NCBI GenBank assembly: GCA_023053575.1
Contig: JAKZAP010000007.1
Span: 18,203,304 to 18,267,303, forward strand
Direction of reading: 5' to 3'
Source: Branchinecta lynchi
Taxonomy: Eukaryota; Arthropoda; Branchiopoda; Anostraca; Branchinectidae
Length of the DNA: 64,000 nucleotides
Below, piece after piece: positions 50,101-59,100 of the stretch. The notes below the pieces were generated by a model. It ran no database searches. It saw only the letters and a program-made list of their open reading frames with translations, and was not told the DNA's origin. Position 1 is the first letter of the stretch, and each line of letters starts with the position of its first letter. Both the position numbers and the translations under genes were made by a program.

Positions 50101-53100
50101 CGTCCTCTTGTCAATAACGAAAACGTATATTTTACTGAACAGTACTGTTTGCACTATATGGAATTCATTTGTAAGCAAAACCCTTGAGGCAAAAATGATC
50201 ATGGACTCATAGGAATCTCGAAAATGTATATACTGTCAAGTATCTAATTACCAAGCCAAGTTTCATCATCCTAGCACTCTGGAAGTACCTTAATTTGCGA
50301 TCACGCCCCTTCAACTCCCCCCAGTGCTCAAACCCGGTCCTGTTCTGTCACTGACGTATCTAGCACTTGTGCTTGTTCTTCCAACAACGTTTCATCCCAA
50401 TCGCTCCACTCTAAGCGCGTCACAAGATTTCCGGTTCTCCCCTCCAGCCCCCCCCCCCCACATTCATCTGATTACATCCGGACTTAAAACAGGGCATTTG
50501 AAACATAAGGTCTTTCCAAATATCAAGTTTCATTAAGATCGGATCACCCGTTCCAAAGTTATACATACCTCAAGAATCAGGATTCTCCTTCCCTCCACTC
50601 CCCCCACGATGGTCGGGTCAGGGAACCGATTATTTCCAAGCCAATCATGTCAAGTATCTAATGTTTAAGCCAAGTTTCATCGTCCTTGCACGTCTGGAAG
50701 TACCTTAACTTACGATTCACCGGAATTCCGCCCCCCCCCCCTCTTTAACTCCCCACAGTGCCCAAATCCGGTCCGGTTCTTTCACTCATGTGCATAGGGC
50801 TTGTGCTTGTTCCTCCCACCAAGTTTCATTCCGATCACTCCACTCCAAGCGGGTCACAAGGTTTACGGTTCCCCCTCAACCCCTCTCCCCCACCCCCCGA
50901 CCTTCATCGGATCCAATCCGGACTTGAAATGGGAAATCTGAGACGTCTGGCCTTTCTACATATCAAGTTTCATTATGATCCGATCAACCGGTCGGAAGTT
51001 ATACATACCTCAGGATTCCCCCTCCTTCCACTCCCCCCACGATGGTCGGATCGGGAAGTTGACTATTTCTAGATTAATCTGGTCGGGGACCTTAATTTGC
51101 CTGCCAAGTTTCACTGTACTAACCCACCTGGAAGTAACTTAACTCCGTATCACAGGAATTCCGGACCCCCTCCAACTCCCCCCAGTACACGAATCCGGTC
51201 CGGTTTTGTCAATGATGTGCCTAGGGCTTGTGCTTGTTCCTCCCACCAAGTTTCATCCCAATCCCTGTCTAAGAGTGTCACATGGGCGTCTTCCCCATTA
51301 AAATTATATACTTGGTTTTCGACATGAGACCCCGGCTTGTGCGTCCTGGTATGTCTACGTGGCTCCGACCATGGAGTCCTAGATTTCTAAATTATATTCG
51401 AAAAACTTGTGTAAAGTGCCATCTATGTATTATATTAATTTCCGTGACATGGCGATGTGAACTGGTTAGATGAATTTGCCTTCGGGCGGGATCACCGTTC
51501 CTATGGCCGGCTCCTACCAGACTATTGTAGTGGTTTGCGAAGTCTGTTCAAAAGCCCCTCGGTAGCGCCTGCCTTGTAAGCAGAGAGTCCTGGGTTCAAA
51601 TCCCGGCTGAGGAGCATTTTTGTCTTTCAGTCCACTACTCATAATGTGTTACATGATTCAGGTCCTTGACCCAAAGAACCCTCACACCAAGTTTCATCTA
51701 AATACCTTATTCCCTTCGAGAGCTATCGTGCTCACAGACGGACGGACAGACGGACGACTTTTGCGATGTCATACATAGGTATCCCTTCACTTACGTTTTG
51801 GGATCCCAAAAAGAGACAATGAAAGAAGCCTTTAAGAAACTGTGAAAGGAAGGAACTTCCTACCTTCTGATTTGATTCTTGATCCTGATCTTGAAGTCGT
51901 CAATGTTTTATTAGCTGAAACGGTAAAGTCCATATATAAAAGCAAAGTATACCAAATCTGTATCGATATGTGGGTGGGACCTAAGGAGGTTCAGGGTTAT
52001 TTTCATTTACAAACGTCAAGATATACCACAAAATTTCTGCTGCTGAGAAATGAGCAGAGCTAGAGCGCACACGAAAAAAAAAAAAAACACAAGAAAAATA
52101 ACTTTAACATAATAATAATACCCAGTGGCGAAACTAGTGAGGGGCGTGGCAGCTGCCCACCCACGAAAAATCATGTCGGTAAATCGGCAGTGTTTGTCGG
52201 TGCGAAACGCTTTTATCATTCCGTTTCTGATGCTGACAAAAGCTCTGTCGGTAAAACAGGAAAAACCTGTTGGGAAGTAGACAGCATTTGTCGGTTGGCA
52301 CGCTTTAGCATTCTGTTTCTGATACCGACTAAAGCTCTGTCGGTGGTAAAACAGGAAACTTCCTGTTGGGAAGTAGGCAGCGTTTGTCGTTTGGCACGCT
52401 TTAGCATTCCGTTTCTGATATCGACAAAAGCTCTGTTGGTAACCAGGAAATTTCTTGTCGGGAAATCGGCAGCGTTTCGCGGTGCGGAGACGGCGCGTCG
52501 ATTCGGTTTTCGGTACCGATAAGAGCTCTGACGAACACTTTCCTCATTTCGTTTCTGATATCGACGAAAGCTCAGTCGGGAAATCATGAAACTTGTTGTA
52601 GGAAAATCGGCAACGTCTGTCGGTGCGCGGATTCCGTTTTCAGTGCCACCAAGAACTCTTTAGGTAAATCAGGAAACTTCTTGTTTGGAAATCAGCAGCG
52701 TTTGTCGGTGCGGAGACGGTGCGCTGATTCCGTTTTCAGTACCGGCAAGAGCTCTGTTAAAACACTTTCCTCATGCCGTTTTTGATACCGACAGAAGCTC
52801 TGCCGATAATAAGGAAGCTTCATTTTTCGACACGATGACTGGGAAAAGTTTTGTCGGTAAAATCGGAACTCTGATTTCGGCCTGTTTACATCCGGAATGG
52901 ATAACAATCTTATCGTTAATTCAGCCTTTGTGAACTGTTCGTCAGTTCGAAGAATTTTTGATGTGGTGACTGGAATAATTTCGTCTGTAAATCCGAAAAG
53001 TACTAGCCAAACCGGCAAAACTTGTTTCCTTGAATTGTTCTTGAGTGATTTCTCTATTATCACCCATAAACTTCCCTTTTGGGTTGATCTGACTGTATAT

Positions 53101-56100
53101 CAATCCGGGAAATGGTCTGTAAATCCGAAAAGTACTAGCCAAACCCGCAAACTTGTTTCCTTGAATTGTTCTTGAGTGATTTCTCTATTATCACCCATAA
53201 ACTTCCCTTTTGGGTTGATCTGACTGTATATCAATCCGGGAAATGGTCCACTTTATTCAGTGACTTATTAGTTTCAAATTCCAATCAGTGATAGGCCCCA
53301 ACTCGGCCCACAGAGGTTTGGATCAGGCCAGGATATCTGGATAACAGAACTAGGTCACATGGTCACAGTCGCTCAACCCATTTGGTCCCTAAGCGTTTAA
53401 GAAAATGTCCAGGACCCACGACCATAATGGCAAGAACAGGTTCAGACACACAAATGGCACATGTTTCGCATCTGCGTCTACCATCCAACAAGTATCGCTC
53501 TTGAACGGAGCATTTCCGAAAAATTTCAAGTGGGCCTACCGGTCCGGTACCCCTCAGCCCCACCTTCATGCAACGGACATCAGATCTGATTTGGGCCTCA
53601 AATTACATGTCTAGGTCCCATGAATTTTTTACCTTTCAAGTTTTATCCCAATCACTCTGTCCGTTCGGCCCCTACTCGTACTACAATATTTCCGGGACCT
53701 CCTTGGAACACTGTTCTTGGACGCAGATAAACTGAACGTCTTGGGCAAGTTTCAGTCAAATCCGAGCACTTTCTAGGGCTCATGCACCCGTTTGGTTTTT
53801 GAGGCGTATCATAAAGTTGCTATGACCCCTACCTTCCACTCAGGTGTTGGATTTTATTCGGAGTGCGGACACAGAAGCAGCAAATTTAGGGCATCTGCTC
53901 CCATCAGCCACCAAGTTTCCGTAAAACGGGATTGCCCATTTACGTCACCGGTACTTTAAACCAGCGCATTCTCATACCAAATTTCAACAAAATATCTCAA
54001 CCCCTTTTATCATGGTAACAGCCGCGTAAATTTTCAAGTAGTGAAGTAATCTGTTGCAGTATCTATAGCTACTTTTCTGGTTCGAAAGACTATAGGTCTG
54101 GTCTGCATAATATGTTGCTGGTTCCATGTGATAATCATTGGTGCAAGGGTCTGAGTGGCGAATTCATTGATTTTCGTTAGAAAACCGTCTCAGCTAGTAT
54201 GTCACAACTTACTATTAGAATGGTTGTAAGATGTGTTCGCGAGGAACGTGCACCGTTGCTGCAGCGGCAACGGCACTTTTTGTCGGTAAATGGTTAAATG
54301 TTATCGTTAGAATCTGGGCTTGCCCCCCCCCCACGAAAATGGACTAGTTTCGCCACTGGTTTGCACGCTTTATCATTCTGTTTCTGGTACTGACAAAAGC
54401 TCTGTCGGTAAAACAGGAAACTTCCTATTGGGAAGTAGGCAGCGTTTGTCGGTTGGCACGCTTTAGCATTCCGTTTCTGCCCTACCGACAAAAGCTCTGT
54501 CGGTAAACGGGAAATTTCCTGGGAAGTAGGCAGCGTTTGTCGGTTGGCACGCTTTAGCATTCTGTTTCTGATACCGACAAAAACTGTCTATAAGCCAGGA
54601 AACTTCTTGCTTGAAAATCGGCATTGTTTCTCGGTGCTCGGATTCGGTTTTCAGTACCGATAAGAGCTCTGACTAACACTTTCCTCATTTCTTTTCTGAT
54701 ATCAACGAAAGCTCTGTCGGTAAATCATGAAACTTGTCTTCGGGGAAATCTGCAACGTTTGTCGGTGCACGGATTTGTTTGCAGTACCGACAAGAGCTGT
54801 TTAGGTAAATCAGCAAACTTCTTGTTTGGAAATCGCTAGTGTTTGTCGATGCAGAGACGGTGCGCGGATTCCGTTTTCACTACCGGCAAGACTCTGATAA
54901 AACACTTTCCTCGTACCGTTTCTGATACCGAATTACTAAAGAAACAACAACAATATTTTCCTTCGGCTATGAAGCCTCATTACTAAGCTTAGTCGCTCTT
55001 AGCTTCAGCACTCCGTTGATATATTCGCACACCTTTGTTATAACCCTTTCCGAAGTGCTATTCAGGATATCGGGAAGAAGCAAAGCAATTCCCTTAAAAA
55101 AAAGATCCCCATAACTCCGATAGCTCCTTTCGAATGGTCCATGTTCTTCCCCAGCTTTGCAAAGTTGGCAATTATACCTGACATCTGGACCAGTCCTGTC
55201 CCTATCAAAAACTATAAACCTACCAAACAGGGTTACCTCTGGCCTGGATTCATAACTTCAACATTTTTTTGAGGTAGATCCATTTTAAATAAAACTCAGG
55301 CCCAAACACCTCCTTAATTCATCGGTAAAACTCCAAATTTTCGGACTGATTTATCTCTCCACTTTTGAATCTCTTGGTCATCCAAAATCCTGGTGACCGT
55401 ACGCAATAACTTATCGCCACCTATCGGGCCATGGCCACTATTCCAAACATAAGATAGCTCTAGATCATCAAGGAGGGCTTTAACTCGAGATGGCCGCGTA
55501 TTTCTTTTACCCATAATCCTATCCAGAAGTCGTTAAAACCAGGGGTCTCACCCCCTCTGGTCTGAGTGCTTCGTCCCACACCTGAAAGCGAGACAAACTT
55601 GCGTGTTTAGAAATTTCTAGTAAAGCAAAGGCGCGCTCTGCACACAGCATGGAAACAATGGAGGCTGTATCACTTTTTTGCAATGTTCAGAATATGAAGT
55701 TATCGGAGCCAGCTCTGGTGAACGACTGAATAGTTTCAATAGAGACGTTCTCTATCGCTAGTGATGCTGCAGAGAAAAATAATACTAGGTAGTAGCATCA
55801 AGACTTGAAGAAAATTACAAATACTCGAATAACAGTGACAGTAGCACCACTAGCGATACAAAACCTCCCTACTGAAAGTCAATCAGTCGAGCATCAGCGG
55901 TGGCTCCAATAACTTCATATTCTGGACATGGTACAAAAAAGATACAACCTCTCCTGTTACTACCAAATCTGCAGACCGCGGTTTAGCTTGACCAGAAATC
56001 TCTAATCCTCCAGCGTAATGGATGGCGATACGACTATGGCCCGTTTGCAAAGCACATAAAGCATAGGTCTTGGCGCTACTTCCTAGAGTTATTTTGCTCT

Positions 56101-59100
56101 GCAGCCTACTAACCTGTTGATGTCCCTACTGAAGGTTTATTAGTTGATACTAGTGGTTTCCTTGCAGCCAAGTTTTCAGTTGACTTTGCCCTCATCGACA
56201 AATTGGCAGATGACTTTGCACGTCTTAGTGTATTCATGGGGGGAGGCTGTGCTTCAAACGTCGGAGGAGCTAAAAACATTATGAAATAAAATCAGCATTT
56301 CCCTAACTCTTAATGTTTTCCCTAAAGTTTGCAGTGAAATTTGTCTTTTAACTTGCAAAGAGAATTTATAGAGTTTTTACGTCCAACATGCAGAGAGGAA
56401 CGGCCAACGAAATAAGCCATGAACACATGTTAGATTACTGGTTAATAAACACCGCATTTCTGGAAGAACCTATGGTTGTCTTTGTGTTGACTTGATACGA
56501 AACAAGTGAAGAAACATAAAGAAATTCTAGTCATTACTTCATCAAATGCTAGGTTAAAGTAAAAGTTTGTCAAAACAGAGAGGTTCTAAAACATTATGGC
56601 ATCTTTCTGAAATCCAGAAGTCTAACAACATTTAGCCTAAGAGAGGCTCAATAATAGTCTCACTCTCGTAGCTTCCTACTTAAACAAGGATGTCCTGTAA
56701 AAGGAGCCTTCTTCTTTCTTAGTTCTCTCTACTAGGAGCATGATCTCACAGTTTAAAAAGTGAGCCGTCTATGCCCCCAACTAACGTAACCTAAAGCTAA
56801 TGCCTCAGAAAAACTGAAGTAACAACTGTCACAACACAATGACATAACTACTGTCATCTACGCATTTTTCCTGCCATTCTATCTAACTTCTATTTGGGAA
56901 CATACTGAATTTCCTTTTTACCTTTTTCTACTCTACTGTTGGCCAAGTGCCATATACCGATCACTTTTCCGTCGGTCGGTCGGTCAGTTCGGTGATCGCG
57001 AGTTAGACTACTTACAGCTGTGCTAGGACGATGAAACTTGGAAGGCATATTAGGGACCCAACCAAAATAACTTGGAAACCGTCACTTCCCCGATCCGACC
57101 ATCGTGGAGGGAGTGACGAAAGGGGGAGTCTGGAAACTTCAAATAACTTTGGAACGGGGGATCGGATCGTAATGGCAACTGACATTTGGAAAGACCTCGT
57201 GTCTCATATGTCACAGTTTAGGTCCGGACGGATCCATTGACTCGGGGGGGGGGGGAGTAAGGAGGGGAAAACCGGAAAACGGCTGACACGGCATCAGGAT
57301 GCAACTTGGTGGGAAGAACAAGCACAAGCCCAAAATATATAGTTGACAAGACCGGACAGGATCCATGAACTGTGGGGGGTGATTTTGAGGGGGGGGGGGG
57401 GGATTCCGGAATATTTGACAATGCAAAACGGAGACGTCATCTACATTTTATTGGAGATTTCGGCCCTTCTTGGCAAGGGTCCTCTTCAGACTCAAGCTGC
57501 TCAAGGTGGAAAATGAACTGCGGAAAAACAATTAAATTTTTTTCTTTAAATGTCTGATTTTGTGAAGTCCTTCCCTGAAAACTGCTTGGAATTAAAGCTG
57601 GTGCTGTGATTTTATTTTGGAAGCCGTTGCTGTTTTTGTTTCTCGATTGGGTCGTCGGTATTGGGTCGTCAGCTTTACCTCCAAGTAGTTCTCAGGGAAG
57701 AAGTTCACAAAAATCAGATTTTTAAGGAAGAATCTTTATTTGTTTTTCCACAACTTCATTTTCCAGCTTGACCGGCTTGGGCCCAGAGAGGACCCTTGCC
57801 AAAAAGGGCCAAAATATAGCTCTATTAAAATGTAGCTGACATATCCATTTCGCATAGTCAAATAGGATTTGCAGTCAGCTTAGGCTGAAAGAATATCTAT
57901 CACCGAAGTCTGGAACTTCAAATCGCCCAGACATGCTGCAAACAAGTATCCATCTTTGCTGGAAAGAAGAAGAAGAGACAGGCCACTCCAAAACCAGAAA
58001 GCAGGAAATCTCAACCCTTCCGACGACCCAATCGAGAACCAAAAAGAGCGGCCATGTCCAATAAAATCACAGCACCAGCTTTAACTCCAGGCAGTTTTCA
58101 GGGAAGAAGTTCACAAAATCAGATATTTAAGGAAGAATCTTTAATTGTTTTTCCACAAGTTTATTTTCCAGCTTGAGTGGCTTGAGCCTGAAGAGGACCC
58201 TTGCCAAGAAGAGCCGAAATATAGCTATAATAGACTGTAGCTGACGAATCGGTTTTGCATTGTCAAATATGATTCACGGTCAGCTTGGTCTGAAGGACAT
58301 CTCTAATTCTGGTGATCCCAAGTTAAGGTACTTCCAGATGTGCTAGGACGATGAAACTTGGCAGTCCTATCAGCGACTCGACCAGACTTTAGAAAAGTTG
58401 TTTCCCCTATCCGACCAAACGTCGGAGGACTGGAGGGAGGGGTAATCCAGAATCTTGATGTATGTGTAACTTTCGTACGGGTGATCGGATCTTTATGAAA
58501 CTTGATATTTGGAAGACCTTGTGTCTTAGATCTCACAGTTTAAGCCCGGACGTGATCTGGTGACTTTGGGGTCGGGAGGAGAAAACGTGTGACATGCTCA
58601 GAGTGGAGGCATCAGATGAAACTTGGTGGGAAAGAACAAGCACAAGCCCTACATACATAGTTGACAAGACTGGACAGGATCCATGCACTGTGCGGGGAGT
58701 TGGAGGGGGGGGGGGGGGGTCCTGTGATCTTGAGTTAAGGTACTTCCAGCTGTGCTACGATAATGAAACTTGGCAGGCTTATCAGGGACTTGGATTATAT
58801 TTCCTTAAGAAAAGTCGTTTCGCCGATCCGATCAACGTGTGGGAAGTGGAGGGAGGGGGAATTCGGAATTTTGATGTATGTATATCTTTCAAACAGGTGA
58901 TCGGATCTTTATGAAACATGATATTTGTAAAAGACTTGTGTCACGGAAGTGGTCTTACTTCCAGTCTAGACCGGATTAGGGGATTTGGAGGGAGGAACCG
59001 GTAATCTTGTGACATGCTCACACTAGAGGGATTGGGATAGAACTTAGTGGAAAGAACTAGAACCAGCCCAAGATACATCGTTCACAGAGGACCAGATGAG

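Larger units (their letters stand above)
52122..54358. mobile_element. Inverted CCAGTGGCGAAACTAGT ends enclosing a satellite array
   Basis: CCAGTGGCGAAACTAGT at 52122-52138 is followed by CCCACCCACGAAAA; the inverse CCCCACGAAAATGG then ACTAGTTTCGCCACTGG lies at 54331-54358. The CAGTGGCG start recalls hAT-type termini. No transposase was found and no clear 8-bp target duplication is visible, so this could be two separate element ends. Confidence 0.45.

Noticed and set aside
52180..54940. CRISPR-like array
   Set aside because: Units are contiguous about 95-bp satellite repeats that vary throughout, with no short constant repeats separated by unique spacers, in an animal intron.
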